This document shows positions 10,014-18,848 of a stretch of 64,000 bases of DNA, one piece after another. How positions within the stretch are numbered: the first letter of the stretch is position 1; each line of letters starts with the position of its first letter. The DNA lies in contig JAKAZZ010000002.1 in assembly GCA_021826315.1 (NCBI GenBank), positions 26,400-90,399 of the forward strand. The letters run 5' to 3'. The notes beneath the pieces are model-generated. The model did no database searches. It was not told where the DNA came from and worked only from the letters and a program-made list of their open reading frames with translations. A program made the position numbers and the translations under genes. The DNA comes from Actinomycetes bacterium. Lineage in GTDB: Bacteria; Actinomycetota; Acidimicrobiia; Acidimicrobiales; Acidimicrobiaceae.

Positions 10014-10173
10014 TATTACTTAGCTACATTTCGTCAGAGTTATCTTCGTACAGTTTTATACAAATATTCTAATCGATCGCCATAAATGTACGTACATTAT
10101 TACATTTAGAACGTTAGAATATAACTAAATAGTTTCGAGTTGTTTTTTCTGACGTTGCTTAGGTGGGTTTTGT
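10014..10173. promoter_or_regulatory. Divergent control region, MBL-rhodanese / TauE
   Basis: AT-rich gap holding a perfect 14-bp palindrome AATGTACGTACATT (10085-10098) and an inverted pair of 8-mers, ATATTCTA (10064-10071) and TAGAATAT (10115-10122). The same 8-mer pair occurs upstream of the ArsR-rhodanese gene at 34591-34622. This suggests control by a shared sulfur-responsive repressor; that is inference. Confidence 0.5.
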
Positions 10174-10989
10174 ATGGATGTAGTCCTCATTCTCTTGGGC
10201 TTGCTAATGGGCGGAGCTCTAGGTGCATTGGGTGGTGGCGGTTCGATTTTGGCCGTTCCTATGCTCGTTTACATAGCTGGAGAGAGCGTCAAGATTGGAA
10301 CGGCAGCCTCTTTGGTTGCAGTTGGGTCTGCTGCGCTCGCGGGAGCGATCGGTCATTACTTTGGAGGGCGAGTAAGGGTGAGCCGTGGTCTCATCTTTGG
10401 CGTAATCGGCTCCGGCGGCTCAATTATCGGCTCTTTGCTTAATAAGCACATCAATCAATATGTGCTTTTGATTCTCTTTTCGGCGTTGATGTTCTTCGTC
10501 GCCTCAAGGATGGTTAGAGTCAACTCTCCAAGAGTTGCACAAGCTGCTACGGGTGAATTGGACGAATTAGCTCCTGTCGCTAACAGTGGTGTTTTGCCAC
10601 TTGACCTGTCACCTAAGGCGATACTTAAGCTGGTACTCGCTGCAAGCGGAGTCGGTTTTCTTACAGGATTTTTTGGCGTCGGTGGCGGGTTTGTAGTGGT
10701 GCCAGCTCTGGTGCTGTTTCTCGGGTTCAAGATGGACGAAGCTATTGGAACGTCTCTTCTTGTCATCTCGGTCAACTCCGCGGTAGCACTGCTCTCTCGT
10801 CTCGGTCAAGCGCATATGGATTGGGGCGTAATCCTTTACTTTTCAGCCGGAGCATTTGCAGGGTCCCTCATAGGGTCACGGCTGATGGCGCGCCTTCAAG
10901 GCAAGGCTCTGAAGAATGCTTTTGTCGTTCTGCTGGTAGTTCTGGCTACCTACATGGCCGGTAACTCGATCTTCCATTTGGTGCACTAA
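10174..10989 (+). CDS. TauE/SafE family sulfite exporter-like permease
   Basis: Membrane protein of 271 aa with about eight predicted helices and the two internal repeats of the family: GALGGGGSILAVPML near the N-terminus and GFFGVGGGFVVVPALV in the middle. The family exports sulfite, sulfoacetate or related anions, or imports them. The divergent MBL-rhodanese neighbour produces sulfite-level sulfur in known systems, so sulfite export is a reasonable inference. The ATG lies after a TTAGGTGGG run. A bidirectional hairpin follows the stop. Confidence 0.88.
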   Translation: MDVVLILLGLLMGGALGALGGGGSILAVPMLVYIAGESVKIGTAASLVAVGSAALAGAIGHYFGGRVRVSRGLIFGVIGSGGSIIGSLLNKHINQYVLLILFSALMFFVASRMVRVNSPRVAQAATGELDELAPVANSGVLPLDLSPKAILKLVLAASGVGFLTGFFGVGGGFVVVPALVLFLGFKMDEAIGTSLLVISVNSAVALLSRLGQAHMDWGVILYFSAGAFAGSLIGSRLMARLQGKALKNAFVVLLVVLATYMAGNSIFHLVH

Positions 10990-11003
10990 TCGGTGCATCA
11001 ATG

Positions 11004-11043
11004 GCGCCCGTAACCTCTCCAAACCGGGTTGCGGGCGCTTATA
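11004..11043. terminator. Bidirectional hairpin between tauE and DUF167 gene
   Basis: Stem of about 12 bp including a G-T pair (11004-11015 with 11027-11038, GCGCCCG core), followed on the plus strand by TTATATTTTT. It directly abuts the stop codon of the minus-strand DUF167 gene and probably serves both transcripts. Confidence 0.75.
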
Positions 11044-11392
11044 TTTTTAACGCAGTCCGCAGAGCCCTCTCTGCTTGATCCTTGCTGGTTCCGTCTATCG
11101 CGACTACCTTTGATCTCGAATGCTCCCCACTAGCTATTTCGATTCGTGCTGACTTGACTCCGAATACTTCACTGAACAGTGATATAACCGCTCGGTTGGC
11201 TCTGCCATCGACGGCGGGAGCAGCTATATCGACTTCAATTCCCCTAGTGCTCATGGCCTTTAGCCGACTCTTGCCCTTGGAAGTTGCGACATGGATCTTC
11301 ATGTGTACGTAGTTTTCGGTATCGGTGATCGCTTCTTTGATGAGGTCATCCACGTTGTTACTGTGCTCCGTTGGTACGTCTCGTGCGCTCAC
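11039..11392 (-). CDS. DUF167 (YggU-like) family protein
   Basis: Small protein of 117 aa in the DUF167 family, function unknown. The diagnostic core AAPAVDGRANRAVISLFSEV followed by IEIASGEHSRSKVVAI is clear. The start is GTG at 11392, which overlaps the stop of the upstream MFS gene as GTGA, so translation is likely coupled. The frame stays open far upstream, but that part is a shadow of the MFS gene. The N-terminal 35 residues before the conserved domain are unusual and may be partly untranslated if the ATG at VHMKIHV is used. Confidence 0.8.
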   Translation of the reverse strand: MSARDVPTEHSNNVDDLIKEAITDTENYVHMKIHVATSKGKSRLKAMSTRGIEVDIAAPAVDGRANRAVISLFSEVFGVKSARIEIASGEHSRSKVVAIDGTSKDQAERALRTALKI

Positions 11393-12768
11393 GCTATTGC
11401 GCTTTTTATATGAGCGCGGATTTTTCCAGATGTCGCAATGGTAAGTATGAAGATGGCAGCCGACATGAAAGTTCCAATGAGTACGCCAGCACTCACCACG
11501 TGGGCCGCATGCATTGTAGAGGCGACGGATACGAAGGTTCCGACGACGCCTGTTCCTACTGCGATCCCAGTCGTATCGGCGAGGGCAATGGCCGATGTTG
11601 CTACCTCGGTCTCCTCGTCGGGCACGAAGTCGAGTGTGGCAACGGATATAGTTGCATAGACTCCTCCCATTCCTAAGCCGGTTATGGTCCATGACGATAC
11701 GACCAAGAGAGTGGAAAGATTGAATAAAATCGACGCCGCGGTACCAATCACGCCAACTAAGGCGACTAGCGACCCGACCCAAAGGATTAGGGAGCGACGA
11801 CTCTTGCGAGTGAATTTTGAATTTACCCACGAGCCGATGCTCCACGATATGGCTGCTGTCGTTAGCGTTGCTCCAGCGGCGGCTAATGAGAGATGTCGAT
11901 CTTGAAACAGCAGTAACGGCAAAAGGCCATCGACGCCAAAGAAGGCGATATCGGTTACGAACCTAAAGATGATGAGCCATTTGAGCTGGCGAGCAACTCG
12001 TATTGCTTCAAAGGGAATTAGCCCGTATCCACCTACCCCCGCCAAGATTAGTAGCGGAACCGCAAGCGCATAACTTATGGCTGTTACGTTGCCATTGGAA
12101 AGTCGTAGCGCGAGCGACAGTCCAACTGAGAGCAAGAGTGCGGCCAAAATTCTTTTAGTTGAACTTTGGATCTCCAATCTCGTTGGAGTAACGTATGGCT
12201 GACTCTTGAGGGTATTCGCCGTGAGGATGGTAGAGATGATCGAAATTGGTAGTACGATCAGAAATGGAGCCTGCCACCCGAGACTCTGAGCTAAAAGTCC
12301 AGAGAGCGCGGGGGCAAAGAGCGACGGCAGCACCCAGGCGAGAGAAAAACCGAAGAAGATCTTTGGTCGTTCCTTTTCGTCGAATACGTCCTTGATGATC
12401 ACGTATCCGATTGAACCAAATGTTCCACCTCCTATGGATTGAACTATTCGTGCAAGTAGGAGCATGGTTATAGACGGACTTATTGCAACAAGCACTATTC
12501 CGATTTGAAAGAGTAATATTCCAGAAAGCGCAGCCCTTTTTTGGCCGAACCGCCTCGAGGCTTCTCCGAGTGCTACGATCCCGAGTACCTCTCCTCCTAG
12601 GTAGAGGCTTAAGATGAGGGGCAAAAGGGTAGTAGTGTGAAAGTGCTTACCGATTGCCGCAAGGTCTGCGGTTGTGGCTAAGTTTTCAAATGCAATCGTA
12701 GACACAACTGCAATTAGGGAGACGCGAAGTAAGGACTTATCGCGTTTGGAGTACAATTGGCTGCTCAT
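11389..12768 (-). CDS. MFS transporter
   Basis: Major facilitator permease of 459 aa with 12-14 predicted helices. The loop between helices 2 and 3 carries the family pattern G-E-A-S-R-R-F-G-Q-K-R, and helix 4-5 has RIVQSIGGG. This is close to the DHA2/DHA1 drug-efflux type. Substrate cannot be told from sequence. It shares a GTGA overlap with the DUF167 gene downstream. No strong ribosome binding site precedes the ATG (only GAAGAG). Confidence 0.85.
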   Translation of the reverse strand: MSSQLYSKRDKSLLRVSLIAVVSTIAFENLATTADLAAIGKHFHTTTLLPLILSLYLGGEVLGIVALGEASRRFGQKRAALSGILLFQIGIVLVAISPSITMLLLARIVQSIGGGTFGSIGYVIIKDVFDEKERPKIFFGFSLAWVLPSLFAPALSGLLAQSLGWQAPFLIVLPISIISTILTANTLKSQPYVTPTRLEIQSSTKRILAALLLSVGLSLALRLSNGNVTAISYALAVPLLILAGVGGYGLIPFEAIRVARQLKWLIIFRFVTDIAFFGVDGLLPLLLFQDRHLSLAAAGATLTTAAISWSIGSWVNSKFTRKSRRSLILWVGSLVALVGVIGTAASILFNLSTLLVVSSWTITGLGMGGVYATISVATLDFVPDEETEVATSAIALADTTGIAVGTGVVGTFVSVASTMHAAHVVSAGVLIGTFMSAAIFILTIATSGKIRAHIKSAIA

Positions 12769-12912
12769 AAAGACTCTTCAACTTCTTGATCGGCGCAATT
12801 GAGCCGGATTGGTAGGGGACTATTCCTCAACGTTTCACACCCCGATTAGTCGACCCTTTGAAATGTCAGAGGATGAGGCGTGGTTGTGAAAATCCCTCTC
12901 TTCACTCTAACA

Positions 12913-12951
12913 CGAAGACCAATTGACCTAGTTGGGGTCAATTGGTCTTCG
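12913..12951. terminator. Perfect 16-bp inverted repeat at the end of an MFS gene
   Basis: CGAAGACCAATTGACC (12913-12928) pairs perfectly with 12936-12951 around a seven-base loop. The minus-strand MFS stop codon lies in the loop, so the last codons form one arm. There is no T run on either strand, so it may be a 3' stabilising hairpin or a factor-assisted terminator. Confidence 0.55.
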
Positions 12952-14169
12952 TCCCGATACGTCATACTTTGTAAATCCCGTAAGGCGCATCGCCAAAAAG
13001 GCAGTAAAAACAATGCACGCTATCCCGCCAGAGACCACGGCGAATGTCGTTCCACCTATCGATCCCGCAATTCCGGACTCTAAATCTCCCAGGCGAGGTC
13101 CACCGGTCACGACCAAGATCTGAACCGCGTTTAATCGCCCCAGGGTCTCCTTAGGTGCCGAGTATTGCAAGAGGGAGTTTCGGAGAATCGCTGAATTTAC
13201 GTCACTGTAGCCAGCTAGGGCGAGCATCATGAGCGCCAGGGCGATTTGATGGGTGATCCCAAAGAGTGCAATTGCAAGTCCCCACACACAGACGTTTATC
13301 TCTATCGAAAGCCCTAGTCGTCCTATGGATGCTAGCCATCCAGACGAGAGAGCTGCCACCATCGAACCTCCACCTAGGGCGGCGTACATATATCCAAGGA
13401 GGGCGGGTCCTCCATGAAACTGATGGATCGCGAGTGCTGGAAACAACGCTCTTGGCATCCCGAAGACCATGGCAATTAGGTCGACCGTGTAGATGCCAAG
13501 GAGTGAATGGCTCGCCTTTACTGCACTGTATCCATCTTTGAGTCTGGTTCGACGTTGTGAATTTGATTGCTCTGGTGGCAGAGGTTTGAGGACGAGCGTA
13601 ATTGCCAATCCTACAAAGAAAGAGGCGGTATCGATGAAAAATGCTAATGAAACTCCACCTTTAGCAATTATGATTCCGGCAATTGCTGGTCCAGTAATTG
13701 CGCCAATTTGAAACATAAGCTGCCGTAAAGCTGCTGCTGCCGTTATTAGGTGATCGCCAACAATGCCAGTAACCGTTGCATTTTGAGATGCTCTTACCAG
13801 CGATGATGCGCCTGCTATGAGCGCTGGAAAGAGGTAAAGAGGCCACAATATGACTTTTGCGCGTGAGATATCGACAACCGTGCCGATCGACAGAAGCCCC
13901 GATAATAAATAGCCACCGAGCATTAGTTTGCGCCTATCAAGGTGGTCCACTAGCCCTCCGCCAAATATAGATACAAGCGCCAGTGGCAGTAGTTGAGCTA
14001 CGCTTACTGCTCCGACCTGAAATGATGAACCCGTGATGTGGTAAACCTCGTACGCAACACCTACTGCGCTTAATTGATCACCAAAGTTGGAGACGAGCTG
14101 CGATGAAAACATCTTTCGGAATTGACTGCTCTCCCTTATCGGGCGTAGGTCGATTAAATAACGCTTCAC
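12928..14169 (-). CDS. MFS_3-type exporter (EntS-like)
   Basis: Permease of 413 aa with about 12 predicted helices, resembling the MFS_3/EntS group: early SSQLVSNFGDQLSAVG, GGGLVDHLDRRKLML in loop 2-3, and ASQNATVTGIVGD after helix 4. Members export siderophores, macrolides or other small molecules. There is no siderophore biosynthesis gene nearby, so the substrate is open. It runs in the same direction as the other MFS gene but with a hairpin between, so it is a separate unit. It is divergent from the FAD-linked oxidase gene across an AT-rich 155-bp gap. Confidence 0.85.
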   Translation of the reverse strand: MKRYLIDLRPIRESSQFRKMFSSQLVSNFGDQLSAVGVAYEVYHITGSSFQVGAVSVAQLLPLALVSIFGGGLVDHLDRRKLMLGGYLLSGLLSIGTVVDISRAKVILWPLYLFPALIAGASSLVRASQNATVTGIVGDHLITAAAALRQLMFQIGAITGPAIAGIIIAKGGVSLAFFIDTASFFVGLAITLVLKPLPPEQSNSQRRTRLKDGYSAVKASHSLLGIYTVDLIAMVFGMPRALFPALAIHQFHGGPALLGYMYAALGGGSMVAALSSGWLASIGRLGLSIEINVCVWGLAIALFGITHQIALALMMLALAGYSDVNSAILRNSLLQYSAPKETLGRLNAVQILVVTGGPRLGDLESGIAGSIGGTTFAVVSGGIACIVFTAFLAMRLTGFTKYDVSGRRPIDPN

Positions 14170-14324
14170 TCAGAAATCTCGATTCTGGGTCTCGATGAAA
14201 TTTGGCCGTCGAAGGTATGTAAATAGGAAATATCGTTAGGAACTGGCATTTTAATTTAATTGATTTGAATGTTTTTCATCTGAATGTGGTTTTTTTGTGT
14301 CGTAATATCGTTTAATTAGCTCTC

Positions 14325-15707
14325 ATGATCCACAACCTTGAAATAGCGAAAGTCATCTCTTTGGAAACTAAATCGAGCAGTCATTTCGTCGACTCGTTGA
14401 AAGAGACGATACCCGAGGTACTCGTGGATGACCCCGACGTTGTTCGGGCATGCAACGTTGATTGGACCGGCAAAGTTGTTGGCGGTGCTCACTTTTTGCT
14501 AAGGCCCTCGTCCTCCGCGCAGCTCGAATTGATCTTAATGTTAGCCAATCGCCTTCGGACTCCGATTCACATTCAGGGGGGGAACACATCTTTGGTTGGC
14601 GGTGCGACGCCTGTTAATTCTGACTTCATCCTAACCACCTCTAAATTGAAGCGGATCCGTCACTTCGATAGTCAATTGGGTAGGGTCACCTGTGAGGCTG
14701 GGGTGACGCTAGGCGAACTATCTGAGTACCTCAGGGGAACCGGGTATCACTTTGGCGTTGATCTTGCTTCTCGTGAAAGTGCTACGGTCGGGGGAATGAT
14801 TTCGACCAACGCAGGAGGAATTCACTTTATTCGACACGGTGGATTCCGCGATCAGGTTGTTTCACTTGACCTAGTGACGCCGGCGTTCGGATTGATCTCT
14901 GCCTCTTCAAAGTATCTAAAGGACAATACCGGCATTGACGTTGGCCGAATCGCAATTGGAGCAGAGGGAACCATCGGCGTTGTCACAAGTGCAACTCTCA
15001 GGTTGATCCCTAACTCCGCCTCGAGCTATACGGTACTCTTCGGTGTTGACACCTTTAGCGATGCGCTTGAAAAGCTTCGCTTTGCGCGGCAATTCGCGAC
15101 GCTTTCCGTCGCCGAGTTCTTTACCTACGATGGCGTTGTTCTCGTCGAAGAGGCAATTGGCGCGAGAGTTCCATTTCGATCCCGCTATTACCTTCTTTTC
15201 CAATTCGATGGTGGCCATCTCATGGAGCAGGAGCTTTCAGATGCATTTCGAAATATTGAAGGAAACGTAGCGGTCGCATCGGACGCAGTTAGCGCCAAGA
15301 AGTTATGGGCCCTTCGCGAGCACCATACTCTTGCGATATCGACTCTTGGAAAGGTCGATAAGTACGATGTTTCATTTGAACTTGGCCAAATTGAAGAGTT
15401 TTGGAGCAGTGCGAACAAGCGGCTTGAGTCCCTTACCTCTAGCGCAAAGGCTTATATCTTTGGTCATTTGGGCGATGGAAACGTCCACTTGAATGTCGTT
15501 TCGAGACTATCGAGTGCTGTAGTTGACGAAGCCATTATTGGCCTTACCCTTGAAATGGGCGGTTCCATCTCGGCTGAGCACGGAATTGGGACCCTAAAGA
15601 GTGGTTATCTCTCTAGGGCGAAAAACGATGCGCAGTTGCAGGCGATGCGAGCAATTAAGGCTACCTTTGATCCAAACGGAATCTTAAACCCGGGCGTGAT
15701 TTTTTAA
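14325..15707 (+). CDS. FAD-linked oxidase (GlcD / D-2-hydroxyacid dehydrogenase type)
   Basis: Flavoprotein of 460 aa. The PCMH-type FAD domain (about 50-235) has IQGGNTSLVGGATPV and VGGMISTNAGG. The C-terminal FAD-oxidase domain ends with HLGDGNVHLNVV and SAEHGIGTLKSGYL, whose His residues line the substrate site. Family members oxidise D-lactate, glycolate or D-2-hydroxyglutarate. No GlcE/GlcF partner is adjacent, which favours a stand-alone D-2-hydroxyacid dehydrogenase. The stop lies 28 bp from the convergent uvrA stop with no obvious hairpin between. Confidence 0.88.
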   Translation: MIHNLEIAKVISLETKSSSHFVDSLKETIPEVLVDDPDVVRACNVDWTGKVVGGAHFLLRPSSSAQLELILMLANRLRTPIHIQGGNTSLVGGATPVNSDFILTTSKLKRIRHFDSQLGRVTCEAGVTLGELSEYLRGTGYHFGVDLASRESATVGGMISTNAGGIHFIRHGGFRDQVVSLDLVTPAFGLISASSKYLKDNTGIDVGRIAIGAEGTIGVVTSATLRLIPNSASSYTVLFGVDTFSDALEKLRFARQFATLSVAEFFTYDGVVLVEEAIGARVPFRSRYYLLFQFDGGHLMEQELSDAFRNIEGNVAVASDAVSAKKLWALREHHTLAISTLGKVDKYDVSFELGQIEEFWSSANKRLESLTSSAKAYIFGHLGDGNVHLNVVSRLSSAVVDEAIIGLTLEMGGSISAEHGIGTLKSGYLSRAKNDAQLQAMRAIKATFDPNGILNPGVIF

Positions 15708-15735
15708 GTAAGTTAGAGCCCTTGCCAGCTTGCAG

Positions 15736-18582
15736 TTAATACTTCTTTGCGAGTAGCTCAACTAGGAAGTGCCCCGTATGGCTCTCTTGGTTCTTCGAAA
15801 GCTCAAGAGGAGTTCCAACACCAACGAGGCGTCCACCTTTGTCCCCTCCTTCTGGGCCAAGGTCGATCAAGTAGTCGGATGACTTTATGACGTCGAGGTT
15901 ATGTTCGATGGTAAGGACTGTGTTGCCGTTATCGACTAGACGCTGAAGTACGGTGAGAAGGCGTCGCACATCCTCGAAGTGCAAGCCTGTGGTTGGTTCG
16001 TCGAGAATGTAGAAGGTGTGCCCCGTTGGTCTCTTTGCGAGCTCGCTTGCGAGTTTGACTCTTTGTGCCTCACCGCCCGATAGCGTCGTAGCGGGTTGCC
16101 CCAACTTTATATAACCAAGGCCAACTTCGGAGAGAGTTGATAGGTGGCGTTCAATGGCGGGGATCGCCTTGAAGAAGGTAAGGGCCTCGTCAACTGGCAT
16201 ATCAAGCACTTGTGCTATGTTCTTGCCTCGGTATTCAATTTCGAGCGTGTCCCGGTTATATCGACTACCTTTGCACGCCTCACAGGGTACATAGACGTCT
16301 GGAAGAAAGTTCATCTCGATACGTAGAGTTCCATCACCGCTACAGGTCTCGCAACGACCGCCTCGGATATTGAATGAGAAGCGTCCCTGTTCATAACCTC
16401 TGACTCTTGACTCGGGAGTGCCTGCGAATAGCGCTCGGATTTTGTCGAAGACCCCGGTATAGGTGGCAGGATTGGAACGCGGAGTACGACCTATGGGCGA
16501 TTGATCGATGTCTACGACTTTATCGATGTTCTCCATGCCAATTATCGCCTTATGCCTTGCGGGTGGCGTCTTTGATCGGTATATCTTCTGCATCAATGCA
16601 TTACGAAGGATGTCATTTACGAGGGTTGACTTCCCCGAGCCCGACACTCCAGTGACGGTGACGAATAGGCCGAGTGGTATATCTACGTCGACCGCTTTGA
16701 GGTTGTTCGCGATCGCACCTTTGATAGAGATAGATTTTTCACCTACGAAGCGAGGTTCTCGAATAGGCGCGACGTGACGCCTTCCGGCGAGATAGTCGCC
16801 CGTGATCGACTCGGGTGAAGCAATGATGTCATCTACACTGCCTTCGCCGACGACGCGACCTCCATGGATACCAGCTCCGGGACCGATGTCAACAACATAA
16901 TCTGCGGCACGAATTGTATCTTCATCGTGTTCAACGACGATTACCGAATTATCGAGGTCGCGTAAGCGTTCGAGTGTTTTGATGAGGCGCTGATTGTCGC
17001 GTTGATGCAGTCCGATTGAAGGTTCGTCTAGGACGTAAAGAACTCCGGTAAGCCCCGATCCAATCTGCGATGCCAAACGAATTCTCTGCGCCTCTCCACC
17101 CGAGAGGGTATTGGCAGAACGATCTAGCGTGAGGTAGTCCAATCCAACGTCTATGAGAAAGCGAAGTCGAGCACTTACCTCTCGCAGAATTGGGTGAGCG
17201 ATAATGGTGTCTCGATCGTCGAACTTGATCTCGGACATTGTATCCATGCAGTTGGCGATCGAAAGAGATGAGATGTGCGCTATTGAATGGTTTCCAACAA
17301 GCACTGCGAGCGACTCGGCCTTCAGACGATGCCCTCCGCAGGTAGAACATGCGATATCGCTCATGTACTGGCGTACTTGCTCGCGCGCCCCCTCGGAGGT
17401 TGATGTCTCATATCGCCGCCGTAGCCAGGGGATTACCCCTTCCCACTTCATGCTTACTTCGCCGCGAGAGTAACGCGACGAAAGGTTGACCTTGAGTTTG
17501 GTGGACTTTTCGCCGCTCAGGATTTCATTCCGAGCTTTTTCAGGAAGATCTTGGAATGGCGTCCTGAGGTCAAACCCCATCTTGGCTGCCAATGCTTCGA
17601 GGCCAGAGAGATAGAAGTCGCTCTTCATGGAAGCCCAAGGCGCAATGGCTCCCTGAAGTACGGAAAGGGTTGGATCTGGGATAACTAGGTCTTTATCGAC
17701 TTCGACGGTTACACCTAAACCATCGCACGCATCACATGCTCCATACGGAGAGTTGAAGGAGAAGTTTCTTGGCGCGAGTTCCGAGAAGCTGATACCACAG
17801 TTGTTACATGCCAGGAGTTCCGAAAACACAACTTCAATCTCTTCGGTCTGTTCACCATTTGGTAGCAGAATTACTTTGAGACGGCGGTTTCCAAGTTCGA
17901 GTGCGCTCTCTACCGAGTCGGTAAGGCGTGATTCGATGCCTTCGCGGCGGGTGAGGCGGTCGACGACTACGTCGATGTGGTGGTTCTCATAGCGATTGAG
18001 GTCAAAGTGAGTAGCTTGGGCTACGTCTATAATTTCGCCGTCTACTCGTGCTCTAGAGTAACCCTTACGTGCTACTTCGTGAAGGAGGGTGGCAAATTCG
18101 CCCTTTCTTCCCTCGACCAGAGGTGCCATGACCATAAACCGCCCGCCCTCGTCGATCTCCATGAGGCGATCGACGATCTGCTGTACGCTTTGACGCTCTA
18201 CCTTTTCGCCACAGACGTGGCAATACTGCGTACCTACGCGAGCAAATAGCAGGCGTAGGTAGTCGTTGATTTCGGTAACCGTTCCGACGGTGGAGCGAGG
18301 ATTTCGTGGTGCAGACTTTTGATCGATCGAGATCGAGGGCGATAAGCCTTCTATCGACTCAACATCGGGCTTATCGAGTTGGCCGAGAAATTGTCTTGCG
18401 TAGGAAGATAGAGATTCGAGGTACCTTCGCTGGCCTTCTGCGAATATGGTGTCAAAGGCTAGCGACGATTTGCCCGAGCCAGAGAGGCCGGTAAATACGA
18501 CAAGCTTGTTCCTGGGCACTGAAAGGTGGACGTCTTTCAGGTTGTGTTCTTTTGCACCTTTTACGATTAGCTTTTCGGACAC
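15736..18582 (-). CDS. uvrA: UvrABC excinuclease subunit A
   Basis: DNA-damage-recognition ATPase of excision repair. Two ABC modules are present: Walker A GLSGSGKSS at residues 32-40 and GVSGSGKST in the C-terminal half, with signatures LSGGEAQRIRLASQ and LSGGEAQRVKLASE. Both zinc fingers are visible (CNNC...CDACDG and CETC...CEACKG). The start is GTG 18582, giving 948 aa. The frame extends 35 codons further, but that stretch (with FRDPLGSNCCHSS) is not family-like. uvrC is divergent. I saw no GAAC-N4-GTTC SOS box in the gap. Confidence 0.97.
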   Translation of the reverse strand: MSEKLIVKGAKEHNLKDVHLSVPRNKLVVFTGLSGSGKSSLAFDTIFAEGQRRYLESLSSYARQFLGQLDKPDVESIEGLSPSISIDQKSAPRNPRSTVGTVTEINDYLRLLFARVGTQYCHVCGEKVERQSVQQIVDRLMEIDEGGRFMVMAPLVEGRKGEFATLLHEVARKGYSRARVDGEIIDVAQATHFDLNRYENHHIDVVVDRLTRREGIESRLTDSVESALELGNRRLKVILLPNGEQTEEIEVVFSELLACNNCGISFSELAPRNFSFNSPYGACDACDGLGVTVEVDKDLVIPDPTLSVLQGAIAPWASMKSDFYLSGLEALAAKMGFDLRTPFQDLPEKARNEILSGEKSTKLKVNLSSRYSRGEVSMKWEGVIPWLRRRYETSTSEGAREQVRQYMSDIACSTCGGHRLKAESLAVLVGNHSIAHISSLSIANCMDTMSEIKFDDRDTIIAHPILREVSARLRFLIDVGLDYLTLDRSANTLSGGEAQRIRLASQIGSGLTGVLYVLDEPSIGLHQRDNQRLIKTLERLRDLDNSVIVVEHDEDTIRAADYVVDIGPGAGIHGGRVVGEGSVDDIIASPESITGDYLAGRRHVAPIREPRFVGEKSISIKGAIANNLKAVDVDIPLGLFVTVTGVSGSGKSTLVNDILRNALMQKIYRSKTPPARHKAIIGMENIDKVVDIDQSPIGRTPRSNPATYTGVFDKIRALFAGTPESRVRGYEQGRFSFNIRGGRCETCSGDGTLRIEMNFLPDVYVPCEACKGSRYNRDTLEIEYRGKNIAQVLDMPVDEALTFFKAIPAIERHLSTLSEVGLGYIKLGQPATTLSGGEAQRVKLASELAKRPTGHTFYILDEPTTGLHFEDVRRLLTVLQRLVDNGNTVLTIEHNLDVIKSSDYLIDLGPEGGDKGGRLVGVGTPLELSKNQESHTGHFLVELLAKKY

Positions 18583-18848
18583 GACGGAGATCGATCTTTC
18601 AGAGGAATGACAGCAATTAGAGCCCAAAGGATCTCTAAAGTATGGAACAACTAAATATAGCCCTAATGCTATTCCCAATGGCGACAAGACCTCTCGATTG
18701 GGTGTAGCGGAAGGGTTGGTTGCATAGCCTGAACTGATGCATTTTTCTGCTCAACTTCGTGCTGAAGCGATCTAAAGGGCAACTCACTGTAGGTTTAGCG
18801 TTAGTCTCATCTGCAGGCGATCAGTTGATATTGGGTTAGGAGGTAGCG

